Assembly: GCF_027947535.2 (NCBI RefSeq)
Contig: NZ_JAAGKO020000010.1
Span: forward strand, 1-64,000
DNA: 64,000 nucleotides
From: Streptantibioticus silvisoli
GTDB lineage: Bacteria > Actinomycetota > Actinomycetes > Streptomycetales > Streptomycetaceae
Reading direction: 5' to 3'
Positions 29,301-41,746 of the stretch are shown here, in pieces. Numbering within the stretch: the first letter of the stretch is position 1; each line of letters begins with the position of its first letter. Under the pieces are notes generated by a model. The model did not search any database, was not told where the DNA came from, and saw only the letters and a program-made list of their open reading frames with translations. A program made the translations under genes and the position numbers.

Positions 29301-30520
29301 TGCAGGGTGCGCGGCAGCCGCTCGTTGCGCAGTGCCTGGACCATCTTGATGACGCCGCCGACGCCGGCCGCGGCCTGGGTGTGACCGATGTTGGACTTCA
29401 GCGAGCCGAGCCACAGCGGCCGGTCGGCGGGCCGGTCCTGGCCGTAGGTCGCCAGGACCGCCTGCGCCTCGATGGGGTCGCCGAGCACCGTTCCGGTGCC
29501 GTGCGCCTCGACCGCGTCCACGTCGGCCGCCGTCAGGCCGGCGCTCGCCAGGGCGGCGCGGATCACGCGTTGCTGCGAGGGGCCGTTGGGGGCCGTCAGC
29601 CCGCTGCTGGCGCCGTCCTGGTTGACCGCGGAGCCGCGGATCACCGCGAGCACCTCGTGGCCGTTGCGGCGGGCGTCCGACAGCCGCTCCAGCAGGAGCA
29701 TGCCGACGCCCTCGCCCCAGCCGGTGCCGTCCGCGGCGTCGGCGAAGGACTTGCAGCGGCCGTCGGGCGACAGGCCGCGCTGCCGGCTGAACTCCATGAA
29801 GGTCACCGGGGTGGACATCACGGCGACGCCGCCGGCCAGTGCCAGGTCGCACTCGTCGGAGCGCAGGGCGTTGGTGGCCAGGTGCAGGGCGACCAGCGAG
29901 GAGGAGCAGGCGGTGTCGACGGTGACCGCGGGGCCTTCGAGGCCGAAGGTGTAGGAGATCCGGCCGGAGGCGATGCTCGCCGCGCTGCCGTTGCCGATGT
30001 AGCCGTCGAGGCCGGCCGGCGGCTCGGTGAAGCGGGAGCCGTAGTCGTTGTACATGACGCCGACGAAGACACCGGTGGGGGTGCCCCTCAGGGCGGAGGG
30101 GCGGATGCCGGCGCGTTCGAACGCCTCCCAGGACACCTCCAGCAGCAGCCGCTGCTGGGGGTCGGTGGCGAGTGCCTCGCGGGGGGACATGCCGAAGAAC
30201 TCGGCGTCGAAGTCGGCGGCGTCGTGCAGGAAGCCGCCTTCGCGGGTGTAGCAGGTGCCGGGGCGGTCCGGGTCGGGGTCGTAGAGGGTGTCGACGTTCC
30301 AGCCGCGGTCCTCGGGGAACGGCGAGATGGCGTCGCCGCCGGTGTCGACGAGCCGCCACAGGTCTTCGGGTGTCCTGACACCGCCGGGGTAACGGCAGCT
30401 CATCGCGACGACGGCGATGGGCTCCGCTGCCTTCGACTCGACCTGGCGCAAGCGGGTGCGGGTGCGTTGCAGATCCGCGGTGACACGCTTGAGGAAGTCG
30501 CGAAGCCTGTCGTCGCTCAC
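20378..30520 (-). CDS. Type I polyketide synthase, two modules (PKS B): KS-AT-DH(dead)-KR-ACP, KS-AT-KR-ACP
   Basis: 3380 aa; GTG at 30520 preceded by GAAGGGA. The N-terminal docking coil is [17 protein letters not shown]. Module 1 has KS (Cys about 205), malonyl AT (GHSIGE about 666, HAFH about 767), DH-like domain (about 935-1210), KR (GGTGTVG about 1410, IDD in the LDD position, so B-type) and ACP (GFDSL about 1722). The DH motif reads [14 protein letters not shown]: the catalytic His of HxxxGxxxxP is Asn (AAC near 27624), although Asp of LLDAALH remains, so dehydration is unlikely. Module 2 has KS (Cys about 1958), malonyl AT (about 2410 and 2512), A-type KR (about 2953) and ACP (about 3252). 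The C-terminus has [11 protein letters not shown] and IDDLVDLAL, a docking type usually paired with MATSEE-type N-termini, as in PKS A. Predicted output is a run of hydroxyls. Confidence 0.95.
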   Translation of the reverse strand: MSDDRLRDFLKRVTADLQRTRTRLRQVESKAAEPIAVVAMSCRYPGGVRTPEDLWRLVDTGGDAISPFPEDRGWNVDTLYDPDPDRPGTCYTREGGFLHDAADFDAEFFGMSPREALATDPQQRLLLEVSWEAFERAGIRPSALRGTPTGVFVGVMYNDYGSRFTEPPAGLDGYIGNGSAASIASGRISYTFGLEGPAVTVDTACSSSLVALHLATNALRSDECDLALAGGVAVMSTPVTFMEFSRQRGLSPDGRCKSFADAADGTGWGEGVGMLLLERLSDARRNGHEVLAVIRGSAVNQDGASSGLTAPNGPSQQRVIRAALASAGLTAADVDAVEAHGTGTVLGDPIEAQAVLATYGQDRPADRPLWLGSLKSNIGHTQAAAGVGGVIKMVQALRNERLPRTLHVDAPSSTVDWSEGNVRLLTEPVEWNSPDRPRRAAVSAFGVSGTNAHVILEQTPPEPPTPDSPEGAEPADDAEAVPVVTAPPLPVVPWLLSATSAEALRAQAARLLGPAASHEDLHATAASLATTRSVFEHRAVVLGEDADALTRALTAVADGRTTPDAVLGKARRGGKLAFVFAGQGAQRLGMGRELYEAFPVYAEAFDAACAVLDGELGCSLKDLVFGADAELLNRTEFTQPALFAVEVALFRLVESWGVRPDFLVGHSIGEIAAAHVAGVWSLADAGRVVAARGRLMQALPAGGVMVALQASEAEVLPLLEGLADRAGIAALNGPTSTVVAGEEAAVAGVQEHVAGLGRKTTRLRVSHAFHSPLMEPMLKEFNAVLSGVQFGTPSMAVVSNVTGQAATAAELGSPEYWVEHVRRPVRFADGLEWLAGHKATRFLEIGPDGSLTAMAQAVLDPDDTLTVPALRKDRPETAALLAAIGGLHVTGAAVDWTAILPAGPAVQLPTYAFQRRRYWLDPERATASPSTAAGHPLLDATVTLADSRAVISTGRLSRRTHPWLAENEVLGNVLLPVGAFVDLALHACGRVGSHRVTGLTTDVPLLLPADDTVEIQTVVHASDGTGQRAFSLHSRPLDGDADTDDDRPWTRHAHGTVADATAPQPDSGARLKAWPPHGGVRVAPETVHRSLAEHQVDLGPAFRCLREVWRVGDEVFAEAALPDDHRPDAGRFVLHPALLDAALHALAAVDSTAVYAVEWGDLTLHAQAAESVRIHLAPLADGSWTLRMADGLGEPVLSAGPLTVRPVAGLELPDADTGDDDLFTLEWTPAGTPDGTAAAGAQLHTDLDSLLAAAATGAPVPSTVVLAWDSAPADGTELSAAVREATARALTLLRTWLADERFAASRLVLLTRGAVATAPGESVRDLPAAAVLGLARSAQSENPERFALVDTDAAEPTAADAAAALLPGEPQAAVRAGRVLVPRLTRLRRDAAGPGQPMTFDPDRTVLVTGGTGTVGTAVVRHLVDRHGVRDLLLAGRRGIEAPGARELVAELSAAGARVRVEACDVADRAALAALLATVPQDHPLGAVVHAAGVIDDGVITSLTPERLATVLRPKADAAAHLHELTRDLDLSAFVLFSSAAATFGGPGQGNYAAANGFLEALAHRRRFDGAPAVAIGWGLWAQSSAMTGTLDDSDRGRIARGGIGALPTDDALALFDRCLTPYPAAPLPVRIDVAALRVQRAGGAEPPQVLRKLAGSTLRTAAGPGAGGDSGSGPATGFAGLSSKELRAAVREIVVTATAAVLGHDSGSAVDVERTFSGLGFDSLTALELRNALSRSTGVKLDATLVFDHPTPAAVIDHLAVVLNGATAASTTGGPGTTDADTGSEPIAIIGMSCRFPGGVAEPEQLWSLLANGADGIGDFPPDRGWDVEALYDPDRENHRKGTTYTRNGGFLTGVDRFDASFFGVSPREALAMDPQQRLLLESAWEAVERAGIDPRALRGSRTGVFAGTNGQDYTNVLSAAEESAEGYLGTGNAASVMSGRVSYALGLEGPAVTLDTACSSSLVALHWAARALRSNECSLALAGGVTVMSTPAAFVEFARQGGLAGDGRCKAFAEGADGTGWGEGVGVLLLERLSDARANGHRVLAVVAGSAVNQDGASNGLTAPNGPSQQRVIRAALANAGLSASDVDAVEAHGTGTSLGDPIEAQALLATYGQERAEDRPLWLGSVKSNLGHTQAAAGVAGVIKMVLAMRHGVLPKTLHVDAPSSHVDWSAGNVRLLTDAVEWPQTAGPRRAGVSAFGFSGTNAHVILEQAPESVAEAAGAPVSSGSSVSPVVPWTVSARSPEALRAQALSLAAFVGAGADLDVRDVGLSLAASRSVFEHRAVVSGRDREELLAGLAAVVDGTSAPGVVSGSARGEGKLAFVFAGQGAQRLGMGRELYEAFPVYAEAFDAACAVLDGELGRSLKDLVFGGDAELLNRTEFTQPALFAVEVALFRLVESWGVRPDFLVGHSIGEIAAAHVAGVWSLEDAGRVVAARGRLMQALPAGGVMVALQASEAEVLPLLEGLEDRAGIAALNGPTATVVAGAEAAVAGIQEHFAGLGRKTTRLRVSHAFHSPLMEPMLKEFNAVLSGVEFGTPSMAVVSNVTGQAATAAELGSPEYWVEHVRRPVRFADGLEWLAGAGATRFLEIGPDGSLTAMAQAVLDPDDTLTVPALRKDRPEVEAVLTALGRLHVDGVEVEWAGFFAGSSVVELPTYAFQRERFWPVPAAVVSSGAGDAVDAAFWDAVERGDLDGLAGTLGVDEGPLGEVVPALSSWWRGRREQSVVDSWRYRVVWRPVDGLAPGARLEGRWLVLAPSASVPGEWGLEGLAGSVDRLDTVVVEAGAGRAELTALLRDAAADGPVDGIVSLLAFTGGSAGGSVGGEDPVPVTVALVQAIGDAGIGARLWAVTSGAVAVAGEWAPDPASAGVWGLGRVVALEHPDRWGGLVDLAGPLDVNGLGRLVSVLAGGGEDQVALRSSGVFARRLVRASGVGSSVGSWSPKGAVLVTGGTGALGARVARWAVGRGAGHVVLTSRRGVGAPGAVELEAELEALGARVSVVACDVADRGAVEGLLSRFEVDAVFHAAGVADVTPLGELDGVRWGEVAGAKVGGAVVLDELTRGRGLSAFVLFSSIAGVWGSGGQGAYAAANAQLDALAEGRRARGEVATAVAWGPWADSGMAAGTEAEEQLRRWGLVSLRPDTALLSLGHALACDDSAVAVADVDWQRFAPAFTSRRPSPLLGELAEVRDALDAAEGSAADAPDDAVRQRLAGLSPGDRDSALLDLVRDCATAVLGHRDARSVGSRQPFRDLGFDSLTAVELRNLLNSETGLRLPSTLVFDYPTPAALADHLSGALFPAGDDGDDAGHGDPAAVRAMIATIPLSRLKESGLLDTLLALAGPAGGHSPEPETAEGPTADEDAIHAMAIDDLVDLALGGSDG
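21134..21802 (-). repeat. Copy 2 of the 669-bp near-identical KR-encoding block (PKS B module 2)
   Basis: Partner of 11662-12330, at a constant offset of 9472 bp. Flanking sequence diverges at once on both sides. The two copies encode the same A-type reductase core, so both modules should set the same hydroxyl configuration. Confidence 0.9.
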
Positions 30521-30821
30521 AGATCGATCCCTTCAGCAGCGGGCGCACGGTGTCGCCGGGACACCGCCGGATGTCGGTTCCGTCAGCCGTGCGGCGGGAC
30601 GGGGTGTGAGGCCATGACTCCCCGGACGTGTCCGCCCGTGCCGGGGCGGGACCGGGTGTTGGGGCCGTGACTCCCCAGGTGCATCCGCCCTTTCCCGCCG
30701 ATTATGCGGAGCCGCCGGGACGCTCCCGGGCTTCGGCCGGACAGCTCTAAGCGAACTTCTAACGTTGGCGGTGTCCCGCCGTCCCCGGGCGTCCCGGGGC
30801 ACGGCGGTGGGCACGCCGGGC
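30521..30821. promoter_or_regulatory. 301-bp gap between mqnD and PKS B with a 14-bp direct repeat
   Basis: No gene is seen. GGCCATGACTCCCC (30610-30623) and GGCCGTGACTCCCC (30663-30676) are direct repeats whose starts are 53 bp apart, five helical turns. On the - strand each reads as GGGGAGTCA, resembling one half of the PAS-LuxR operator. GGTGTC and GACACC (30549-30565) form a short hairpin in the PKS B leader. The gap is long for an operon interior, so a separate promoter for the PKS B-PKS A unit is likely. Confidence 0.5.
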
Positions 30822-31682
30822 TCAGGCCGGGACGGGGAAGTCCAGCGCGTTCGGCTTCAGGGCGGGCAGCAGTCCCTCGTCGGCCGCTCTGTTGAGCAGC
30901 TCGCGCACCGCGGCGTAGCCCTCGTCGCCGAGGTCGGCGGTGAACGGGTTCACGTACAGCTCGATGTGCTGCTCGACGACCGAGGTCTCCATCTCCTGCG
31001 CGTGGGCCCGCACGTACTCGCTGGACGCCTCGGGGGCGTTCCAGGCGAAGCGCACCGAGGTCCTGATGGTGTCGGCGAGCGCGGCGAGCCGTTCGTCACC
31101 GAGGTCGCGGCGGGCGACGATGGCGCCGAGCGGGATGGGCAGTCCGGTGTGCTTCTCCCACTCCTCGCCCATGTCGGCGAGCCGGAACAGGCCGTACTGC
31201 TGGTAGGTGAAGCGGGCTTCGTGGATGACCAGGCCGGCGTCGACGCGGCCGTCGCGGACGGCGGGCATGATGTCGTCGAAGGGCAGCACCACGACCTCGC
31301 CGATGCCGCCGGGCACGTCCCGGGAGGCCCACAGGCGGAACAGCAGGTAGGCCGTCGACCGGGTGCTGGGCACGGCGATGCGCTTGCCGACCAGCGTCTC
31401 GGGGCCGCCGGGCTCCTTGGTCAGGACCAGGGGTCCGCAGCCGCGGCCGAGGGCGCCGCCGCAGGGCAGCAGGGCGTAGCGGTCCAGGACGTGGGGCAGG
31501 GCGCCGAAGGAGATCTTGAGGATGTCGAGTTCGCCGCGCTCGGCGAGGCCGTTGGTGATGTCGATGTCCGCGAGGGTGACGTCGACCTGTGGGGCTCCTG
31601 GCACCAGACCGTGCGTCCACGCGTGGAAAACGAAGGTGTCGTTGGGGCACGGTGAATGCGCCAAGGTGAGCCGGTCTGACAT
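30822..31682 (-). CDS. mqnD: 1,4-dihydroxy-6-naphthoate synthase (futalosine pathway)
   Basis: 286 aa, a full-length MqnD of the periplasmic-binding-protein fold. It converts cyclic dehypoxanthine futalosine to 1,4-dihydroxy-6-naphthoate. Diagnostic sequences are SPCPNDTFVFHAW near the N-terminus, DIDITNGLAERGE and ALLPCGGALGRGCGPL. The ATG at 31682 has AAAGGG 8 nt upstream. In menaquinone-only contexts it serves respiration; here it is the first gene of a - strand unit leading into two PKS genes. It faces a divergently transcribed ligase-mqnE unit. The reasonable inference is a cluster-dedicated copy supplying a naphthoate unit. It is cytosolic, with no signal peptide. Confidence 0.93.
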   Translation of the reverse strand: MSDRLTLAHSPCPNDTFVFHAWTHGLVPGAPQVDVTLADIDITNGLAERGELDILKISFGALPHVLDRYALLPCGGALGRGCGPLVLTKEPGGPETLVGKRIAVPSTRSTAYLLFRLWASRDVPGGIGEVVVLPFDDIMPAVRDGRVDAGLVIHEARFTYQQYGLFRLADMGEEWEKHTGLPIPLGAIVARRDLGDERLAALADTIRTSVRFAWNAPEASSEYVRAHAQEMETSVVEQHIELYVNPFTADLGDEGYAAVRELLNRAADEGLLPALKPNALDFPVPA

Positions 31683-31700
31683 GAGAAGCCCTTTCTGTCC

Positions 31701-31770
31701 CTGTCGGTCGTTGTCGGTCTCTGCCGGTCCGCGCCGGTCCGCGCCGGTCCGTGCCGGTCCGCGCCGGGCG
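31701..31770. repeat. Seven-unit 10-bp tandem repeat in the mqnD leader
   Basis: Units begin every ten bases from 31701. The core four (31721-31760) are close to GCGCCGGTCC; the two before and one after are degenerate copies (CTGTCGGTCG, TTGTCGGTCT, GCGCCGGGCG). A 10-bp period presents the same face of the helix repeatedly. It begins only 18 bp upstream of the mqnD start, so it could affect its transcript or a regulator's cooperative binding. Confidence 0.75.
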
Positions 31771-31846
31771 CCGAGCTGTGCCGGTCGCGCTGCCGCCTCT
31801 ACGGTGAGGGGCGTCGGGCACCGCTATTCAGCAAACCGGTCGGGGT

Positions 31847-31862
31847 GTGGGGTTTTCCCCAG
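31847..31862. promoter_or_regulatory. Candidate PAS-LuxR operator in the divergent promoter
   Basis: GTGGGGTTTTCCCCAG (reverse strand CTGGGGAAAACCCCAC) fits CTVGGGAWWTCCCBAG at 14 of 16 positions and is a perfect GGGG-TTTT-CCCC palindrome at its centre. It lies about 165 bp from mqnD and 165 bp from the ligase start. Confidence 0.55.
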
Positions 31863-31881
31863 ACCGCAACCAGCGACCATG

Positions 31882-31897
31882 GGAGGGCTTTCCCCAC
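31882..31897. promoter_or_regulatory. Second, weaker PAS-LuxR-like site
   Basis: GGAGGGCTTTCCCCAC matches the same consensus at about 12 of 16 positions and lies 35 bp from the stronger site. It may be a low-affinity second site or chance. Confidence 0.3.
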
Positions 31898-32027
31898 GGC
31901 GTCGGTCCGGGGCATGTTTCCTGCCTGCCCAACCACGGTCTCCGATCCGCTCCGGCCCCGTGCGGGAATCCGTACGCCACCTCGCGTCCAGGGCCGCGAC
32001 GCACCGGAGGATGAGAAAGGATCGGTG

Positions 32028-33107
32028 ATGACGGTCTACGAATCACCCGATGTTCTTTCCGACGACCGGCCGCCCGCCGTGGATCTCGACGCGTGGACAC
32101 GGCACGTCGTCAGATGCCACTTCGACGCCACGTCGGGCAGCCCGTTCTGGCTGAAGCGGCGTGGCTCGCTGGGTTTCGACCCGTTCGACGTCACGCGGTA
32201 CGCGGAGCTCGCCCAGTTCGGGCCCCTCACGCAGGACGTCCTGCGCGAGGTGGACCCGGTCGACCTGCTTCCGCAGGGACTGCCGCGCCCGCTGACGGGT
32301 CCGGTCTACGACAGGGCCGGTTCCTCGGGCCGGCCGTGCCGGATCCTGCAGACCGGCGCGATGCGCGAGCACCGCGCCGCATGGCGGGAACGCGGTCTGC
32401 GTGAGGCGGGCTTCCGCCCCGACGGCACCTGGCTGTACGCCGCGCCCGGCGGACCGCACCCGGCGGGGCAGGGGAGCGGGCAGACCGCTCTCGCGCACGC
32501 CGCGGTGGTCTACGGGATCGATCTGGACTGGCGCTGGGTCAAACAGCTGATGCGCCAGGCCCGGCTGACCGAGGTCAACCGCTACGTCGACCACCTGGTC
32601 GGCCAGATCACCGATGTGCTGGCCGGTGCGCAGGTGGACTACCTGCAGACCACGCCGGCACTGTTCCAGGCGCTGGTGCAGCGCAGACCGGACCTGGCGG
32701 CGAAGCTCGCCGGGGTGGGTCTGAGCGGCAGCCGTGTCCTGCCGGCGATGTACCGGCAGTTCACCGAGGCGCTCGACGGCGGCGTCGTCGGGCTCACCTA
32801 TGAGAACGCGTTCGGCGCCGCGATGGGCCTGCCCGCGGAGGACGGCGGCGCGGTGCTGCCGTACCTGCCGCACTATCCGCAGGTGACCATGACGGTCGTC
32901 GACCGGAACGACCCCGCACGGATCGTGGAGTACGGGAAGGTCGGCCAGTTGCGGCTCACCCTGCTCCACGAGGACCTGTTCCTGCCCAACGTGATGGAAC
33001 GCGATCAGGCGATCCGCCACCGGACCGGCCCCGGCCGGCCGTGTGACGCGGTCGCCAACATCCAGCCGTTGCAGCCGACATGGGCCGTGCCCGAGGGGAT
33101 CCACTGA
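32028..33107 (+). CDS. Short PaaK-like adenylate-forming protein, C-terminal subdomain missing
   Basis: 359 aa, related to the phenylacetate-CoA ligase (PaaK) branch of adenylate-forming enzymes. Visible features are RYAELAQFGPLTQ, a short glycine-rich phosphate loop DRAGSSGRPC (about residues 95-104), a substrate-pocket region with LSGSRVLPAMYRQ, and TYENAFGAAMG in place of the usual TYGxTE. The chain stops after the GKVGQLRLTLLHEDLFLPN stretch. PaaK enzymes are normally about 430 residues, and their mobile C-terminal subdomain with the catalytic lysine appears absent. AAAGGA precedes the ATG at 32028. Beside mqnE and opposite mqnD, it may adenylate or bind an aryl acid from the futalosine branch, but the thioester-forming step may need a partner or not occur. 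Confidence 0.7.
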   Translation: MTVYESPDVLSDDRPPAVDLDAWTRHVVRCHFDATSGSPFWLKRRGSLGFDPFDVTRYAELAQFGPLTQDVLREVDPVDLLPQGLPRPLTGPVYDRAGSSGRPCRILQTGAMREHRAAWRERGLREAGFRPDGTWLYAAPGGPHPAGQGSGQTALAHAAVVYGIDLDWRWVKQLMRQARLTEVNRYVDHLVGQITDVLAGAQVDYLQTTPALFQALVQRRPDLAAKLAGVGLSGSRVLPAMYRQFTEALDGGVVGLTYENAFGAAMGLPAEDGGAVLPYLPHYPQVTMTVVDRNDPARIVEYGKVGQLRLTLLHEDLFLPNVMERDQAIRHRTGPGRPCDAVANIQPLQPTWAVPEGIH

Positions 33108-33169
33108 GCGGACGTCGCGGACGCCGCTCACCACTTGCCACAGGCACTCACCGAGGAAGGTTGCTGGGA

Positions 33170-34333
33170 ATGGACGCTGGGCTCAAGCGCGAACTTGAGG
33201 CGAAGGTCTACTCCGGCGAGAGGCTGTCCCGCGAGGACGGCATCGCGCTGTACGAGAGCGATGACCTGGCATGGCTGGGTGGCCTCGCGCACCACGTGCG
33301 GACGCAGAAGAACGGTGACGCGGTCCACTTCAACGTCAACCGCCACCTGAACATGACCAACGTGTGCACCGCGTCGTGCGCGTACTGCTCGTTCCAGCGC
33401 AAGCCGGGCGAGAAGGACGCGTACACCATGCGCATCGAGGAGGCCGTCCGGCTGGCCGAGACGATGGTCAGCGAGCACCTGTCGGAGCTGCACATCGTCA
33501 ACGGTCTGCACCCGACGCTGCCGTGGCGGTACTACCCGCGCAGCCTGCGGGCGCTGAAGGAGGCGCTGCCGAACGTCTCGCTGAAGGCGTTCACCGCCAC
33601 CGAGATCCACCACTTCGAGACCATCTCCGGGCTGACCGCCTCGGAGATCCTCGACGAGCTGATCGACGCCGGCCTGGAGTCGCTGACCGGCGGCGGCGCG
33701 GAGATCTTCGACTGGGAGGTGCGCCAGCACATCGTGGACCACCGCACCCACTGGGAGGACTGGTCCCGCATCCACCGGCTGGCGCACGAGAAGGGGCTCA
33801 AGACCCCCTGCACCATGCTGTACGGCCACATCGAGGAGCCCCGCCACCGCGTCGACCACGTGCTGCGGCTGCGGGAGTTGCAGGACGAGACCAACGGCTT
33901 CCAGGTCTTCATCCCGCTGCGCTACCAGCACGACTTCGTCGACATGAAGGACGGCAAGGTCCGCAACCGCCTCCAGGCCCGCACCACCATGGCCTCCGGC
34001 GCCGAGGCCCTGAAGACCTTCGCCGTCTCCCGGCTGCTGTTCGACAACGTGCCGCACGTCAAGGTCTTCTGGGTCATGCACGGCCTGGCCACCGCCCAGC
34101 TGGCGCTCAACCACGGCGCCGACGACATGGACGGCTCGGTCGTGGAGTACAAGATCACCCACGACGCCGACGACTTCGGCACCCCCAACAAGCTCACCCG
34201 CAACGACATCCTCGACCTCATCCGGGACGCCGGCTTCCGCCCGGTGGAGCGCAACACCCGCTACGAGATCCTCCGCGAGTTCCCCGGTCCCGACCTCGAG
34301 CGTCGCGAGGCTCCGCAGGCCATGCGGGTGTGA
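33170..34333 (+). CDS. mqnE: Aminodeoxyfutalosine synthase (radical SAM, MqnE)
   Basis: 387 aa. A radical-SAM enzyme that adds the adenosyl group to 3-[(1-carboxyvinyl)oxy]benzoate to give 6-amino-6-deoxyfutalosine. The cluster-binding motif is CTASCAYCSF (Cys66, Cys70, Cys73). MqnE-like stretches include NRHLNMTNVC, HIVNGLHPTLPWRYY and LYGHIEEPRHRVDH. The start at 33170 follows GAAGG and begins MDAGLKREL; longer upstream extensions lack domain content. It lies 62 nt after the ligase gene, so it is probably in the same transcript. With MqnA and MqnC at 37409-39568 and MqnD at 30822 it makes most of a naphthoate pathway; the hydrolase step (MqnB) is not in the window. Confidence 0.93.
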   Translation: MDAGLKRELEAKVYSGERLSREDGIALYESDDLAWLGGLAHHVRTQKNGDAVHFNVNRHLNMTNVCTASCAYCSFQRKPGEKDAYTMRIEEAVRLAETMVSEHLSELHIVNGLHPTLPWRYYPRSLRALKEALPNVSLKAFTATEIHHFETISGLTASEILDELIDAGLESLTGGGAEIFDWEVRQHIVDHRTHWEDWSRIHRLAHEKGLKTPCTMLYGHIEEPRHRVDHVLRLRELQDETNGFQVFIPLRYQHDFVDMKDGKVRNRLQARTTMASGAEALKTFAVSRLLFDNVPHVKVFWVMHGLATAQLALNHGADDMDGSVVEYKITHDADDFGTPNKLTRNDILDLIRDAGFRPVERNTRYEILREFPGPDLERREAPQAMRV

Positions 34334-34407
34334 ACCGGCCCTGCGGCCCCGGGTGACGGCTGACCACCGCGGAATCCTCCAACCGTACGATCGACAGGCA
34401 GGCGGAA

Positions 34408-38311
<3,904 letters not shown>

Positions 38312-38362
38312 GCCGACATGACCCGCACCACGTCACCGACATCTCCCGGAAAGGCCGGCACC

Positions 38363-39568
38363 ATGCCCCCTGTTCCCCTGTCCGAACTGCAGTCCGTGCT
38401 CGACCGTGCCGCCGCCGGAGGCCGGATCACCCCCGAAGAGGCGCTCGACCTGTACCGCTGGGCGCCGCTGCACGCGCTGGGCGTGGCGGCCGACACGATC
38501 CGCCGCCGCCGGTACGCCGGTACCGAGCACATCGCGACGTACATCATCGAGCGCAACATCAACTACACCAACGTGTGCGTCACGGCGTGCAAGTTCTGCG
38601 CCTTCTACGCCGCGCCGAAGGACACCGCCAAGGGCTGGACCCGCGACCTCGAGGACATCCTGCGCCGCTGCGCGGAGACCGTCGAGCTGGGCGGCACCCA
38701 GATCATGTTCCAGGGCGGCCACCACCCCGACTACGGCGTGGAGTACTACGAGAAGCACTTCTCCGCGATCAAGGAGGCCTACCCGCAGCTGGTCATCCAC
38801 TCGCTCGGCGCCTCCGAGGTCGAGCACATGGCCCGCATCTCCAAGGTGAGCGTCGAGGAGGCCATCAGCCGCATCCACGCCGCCGGCCTCGACTCGTTCG
38901 CCGGCGCCGGCGCGGAACTGCTGCCCGCCCGGCCCCGCAAGGCCATCGCGCCGCTGAAGGAGTCCGGCGAGCGCTGGCTGGAGATCATGGAGACCGCGCA
39001 CCGGCTGGGCGTGGAATCCACCACGACCATGCTGATGGGCACCGGTGAGACCAACGCCGAGCGCATCGAGCACCTGCGGATGATCCGCGACACCCAGGAC
39101 CGCTCCAGCGGCTTCCGCGCCTTCATCCCGTACACCTACCAGCCCGAGAACAACCACCTCAAGGGCCAGACCCACGCCACGTCGTTCGAGTACCTGCGGA
39201 TGATCGCGATCGCCCGCATCTTCCTCGACAACGTCGCCCACATCCAGGGCTCCTGGCTGACCACCGGCAAGGAGATCGGCCAGCTGTCGCTGCACTACGG
39301 CGCCGACGACCTCGGCTCGATCATGCTGGAGGAGAACGTCGTGTCCTCCGCCGGCGCCAAGCACCGCTCCAACCGCATGGAGATCATCAACCTCATCCGC
39401 AGCTCCGGCCGCGTGCCGGCGCAGCGCAACACCACCTACGAACACCTCCTGGTGCACGACGACCCGGCCAACGACCCGGTCGACGACCTGGTCGTCTCCC
39501 ACCTGTCCTCCACGGCCATCGAGGGCGGCACCGCGCACCCCGAGCTGAAGCTGCTCTCGGCGACCTGA
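38363..39568 (+). CDS. mqnC: Cyclic dehypoxanthine futalosine synthase (radical SAM, MqnC)
   Basis: 401 aa. It cyclises dehypoxanthine futalosine by radical SAM chemistry, giving the substrate of MqnD. The [4Fe-4S] motif is CVTACKFCAF (Cys72, Cys76, Cys79). Conserved blocks ERNINYTNVC, FQGGHHPDYGVEYY and YTYQPENNHLKG identify MqnC. The ATG at 38363 follows GGAAAGG at good spacing and gives the usual length; an upstream in-frame ATG at 38318 would add 15 unremarkable residues. Downstream is a strong hairpin, so the thioesterase-mqnA-mqnC unit likely ends here. Two radical-SAM futalosine enzymes within 6 kb of each other, inside a PKS cluster, is uncommon. Confidence 0.93.
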   Translation: MPPVPLSELQSVLDRAAAGGRITPEEALDLYRWAPLHALGVAADTIRRRRYAGTEHIATYIIERNINYTNVCVTACKFCAFYAAPKDTAKGWTRDLEDILRRCAETVELGGTQIMFQGGHHPDYGVEYYEKHFSAIKEAYPQLVIHSLGASEVEHMARISKVSVEEAISRIHAAGLDSFAGAGAELLPARPRKAIAPLKESGERWLEIMETAHRLGVESTTTMLMGTGETNAERIEHLRMIRDTQDRSSGFRAFIPYTYQPENNHLKGQTHATSFEYLRMIAIARIFLDNVAHIQGSWLTTGKEIGQLSLHYGADDLGSIMLEENVVSSAGAKHRSNRMEIINLIRSSGRVPAQRNTTYEHLLVHDDPANDPVDDLVVSHLSSTAIEGGTAHPELKLLSAT

Positions 39569-39579
39569 CCGGAGGCCCT

Positions 39580-39619
39580 GTCGGCCCCGGCCGGCCCGTA
39601 CCGGCGGGCCGGGGCCGAC
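39580..39619. terminator. GC-rich hairpin after mqnC
   Basis: GTCGGCCCCGGCC (39580-39592) pairs with GGCCGGGGCCGAC (39607-39619), with a further GGCCCG/CGGGCC pairing towards the loop. There is no U tract, which is common in Streptomyces. It separates the mqnAC unit from the ABC transporter. Confidence 0.75.
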
Positions 39620-39703
39620 GGGTCGTTCCGGCGCCCCCGCACCCCGTCCGCGCGAGGGCGGGTGCGCCGGCACAACCCATCTCACGAACAGGACGGAGAA
39701 ACC

Positions 39704-40666
39704 ATGCCGGGCGCTATTCACGCCGAAGGTCTGGTGAAGGAATTCGGCAAGGTCACGGCGGTGGCCGGCGTCGACCTGGATGTCCCGGAAGGCCAGGTCC
39801 TCGGGCTGCTGGGGCCCAACGGCGCGGGAAAGACCACCACGGTCCGCCTGCTGACCACCTTGCTGCGCCCCACCTCCGGTACCGCCACGGTCGCCGGTCA
39901 CGACGTGGTGCGCTCGCCGGAGAAGGTGCGCCGCGCCATCGGCCTGTCCGGCCAGTTCGCCGCGGTCGACGACCGGCTGACCGGCCGGGAGAACCTGCGG
40001 ATGGTCGGGGAGCTGTACGGCATGCGGTCGCGCGCGGCGCGCGACCGCACCAGCGAACTGCTCGACCAGTTCGACCTGAACGGGGCCGCGGACCGCAGGT
40101 CGAGCACCTACTCCGGAGGCATGCGGCGCCGGCTGGACCTGGCCGCCGCGCTCGTGGTGCGCCCGTCGGTGATGTTCCTCGACGAGCCGTCGGCGGGCCT
40201 GGACCCCGGCAGCAGGCTGATGCTGTGGGAGGCGATCGAGAAGCTCGCCGCCGAGGGCACGACGCTGCTGCTGACCACGCAGTACCTGGAGGAGGCCGAC
40301 CGCCTCGCCGACAACATCGCCGTGGTGGACCGCGGACAGGTGATCGCGCGGGGAACGCCCGGCCAGCTGAAGGCCCAGACCGGTAACCAGAGCATCGAGA
40401 TGACGGTGCGCGACGTGGCCCGGATCGAGGACGCGACCTCGCTGCTGCTGCGGTTCGGCAAGGCCAAGCCCACAGTGGACGGCGACAGCGGCCGGCTGTC
40501 GGTGGCGGTGGACGGCGGCGCGAACCTGCTGTCCGAGGTGATCCACGAACTGGCCGCCACCGGCATCGAGATCGACGACATCGGGCTGCGCCGCCCGACC
40601 CTGGACGAGGTCTTCCTGTCCCTGACGGGCGGCACCCCCGCGAACAGCGACGAGGAGAAGCGATGA
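39704..40666 (+). CDS. ABC transporter ATP-binding protein (DrrA-like exporter)
   Basis: 320 aa nucleotide-binding subunit of a drug-export ABC transporter. It has Walker A GPNGAGKT (residues 37-44), a signature YSGGMRRRL near 138, Walker B VMFLDEPSAGLDP, and the DrrA-type C-terminal extension typical of antibiotic resistance exporters. ACGGAG precedes the ATG at 39704. Its stop overlaps the start of the permease gene by four bases (ATGA), indicating translational coupling. The likely role is export of the finished polyketide or self-resistance. Confidence 0.93.
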   Translation: MPGAIHAEGLVKEFGKVTAVAGVDLDVPEGQVLGLLGPNGAGKTTTVRLLTTLLRPTSGTATVAGHDVVRSPEKVRRAIGLSGQFAAVDDRLTGRENLRMVGELYGMRSRAARDRTSELLDQFDLNGAADRRSSTYSGGMRRRLDLAAALVVRPSVMFLDEPSAGLDPGSRLMLWEAIEKLAAEGTTLLLTTQYLEEADRLADNIAVVDRGQVIARGTPGQLKAQTGNQSIEMTVRDVARIEDATSLLLRFGKAKPTVDGDSGRLSVAVDGGANLLSEVIHELAATGIEIDDIGLRRPTLDEVFLSLTGGTPANSDEEKR

Positions 40667-41520
40667 CGGTGGCGGTGGCGCCGGAGCCGACGGCGCAGGA
40701 CGTCCTGGCGGCCGGGGGCACGCTCAAGTCCCTGCGCGACACCTGGGTGATCACGAAGCGCAACACGCTGCGCATGATGCGCATACCCGAGGCGCTGCTG
40801 CTGGGCATGGCCCAGCCGGTGGTGTTCGTGCTGCTCTTCGCCTACATCTTCGCGGGCACCTTCACCGTCCCGGGCGGCGGCGGGAGCATGGCGTACCGCG
40901 AGTACATGATGCCGGGCTTCTTCGCCCAGACCGTGGCGTTCGTGACGGCCGGCAACAGCAGCATCGGCATGGCCAACGACATCCAGCGCGGCATGGTGGA
41001 CCGGTTCCGCTCGCTGCCGATCTCCCGCGCGGCGCTGCTCAACGGGCGTGCGGCCGCCGACATCGTGCAGAACTGCCTGGTGATCGTCGTCATGGTCATC
41101 TGCGCGGTCGTCGTCGGCTGGCGCATCCACCGCGGCCTGGGGCACGCGATCCTGGGCTTCCTGCTGCTGCTGGTGCTGGGCTACGCCCTGTCGTGGGTCG
41201 GCGTGCTGATCGGCATGGCGGTGCGTACGCCCGAGGCGGCCGGCAGCGGCAACTTCCTGTGGCTGTTCCCGCTGACCTTCCTGTCGAACGCGTTCGTCAC
41301 CCCGTCGACGCTGCCGGCGGTCCTGCGGTTCGCCGCCGAGTGGAACCCGATCAGCGCGACCATCCAGGCGTGCCGCAACCAGTTCGGCAACCCCTCGCTG
41401 ATGCAGACCCACACCTTCCCGATGCTGCACCCCGCCCTGGTGTCGCTGCTGTGGTCGGTGGGCATCGCGGTGATCTGCCGGACGCTGGCGGTGCGCAAGT
41501 ACAGCTCGGTGGGCGCCTGA
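40663..41520 (+). CDS. ABC-2 type permease (DrrB-like exporter)
   Basis: 285 aa. The membrane partner of the preceding ATPase, with about six hydrophobic segments (for example VVFVLLFAYIFAG, AILGFLLLLVLGYAL and MLHPALVSLLWSVGIAV). MMPGFFAQTVAF and RFRSLPISRAA are typical ABC-2 permease stretches. The coupled ATGA overlap with the ATPase gene supports a two-subunit complex in the cytoplasmic membrane. The substrate is inferred to be the cluster's product. Confidence 0.92.
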   Translation: MTVAVAPEPTAQDVLAAGGTLKSLRDTWVITKRNTLRMMRIPEALLLGMAQPVVFVLLFAYIFAGTFTVPGGGGSMAYREYMMPGFFAQTVAFVTAGNSSIGMANDIQRGMVDRFRSLPISRAALLNGRAAADIVQNCLVIVVMVICAVVVGWRIHRGLGHAILGFLLLLVLGYALSWVGVLIGMAVRTPEAAGSGNFLWLFPLTFLSNAFVTPSTLPAVLRFAAEWNPISATIQACRNQFGNPSLMQTHTFPMLHPALVSLLWSVGIAVICRTLAVRKYSSVGA

Positions 41521-41746
41521 CACGGTGCCGGCGGTGCCGGTGCCGGGAGGTCGCCCACCTTCCGGCACCGGTGCCGCCGGCCCGGTGGCACACCGTCGCC
41601 GCGCGGGGCGCGGGGCCCGGCCGCCGTCCAGGACAGGCCCCGCGCGGACGTTGACCCGGCCGGTGCGGCCGCCGGTCCCGGCGCGGACCGTCCGTCACCG
41701 GCAGCCGTACCCGAGGTGATTGGACGTTGGAGGCGTGAGCCACGAG

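Larger units (their letters stand above)
31683..32027. promoter_or_regulatory. 345-bp divergent promoter region between mqnD and the ligase/mqnE unit
   Basis: No gene is seen. The mqnD-proximal third is a 10-bp tandem array (31701-31770). The ligase-proximal half carries two symmetric G/C-arm palindromes (31847-31862 and 31882-31897) resembling the PAS-LuxR operator. The arrangement suggests coordinated control of both starter-supply units from one region. Confidence 0.65.
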
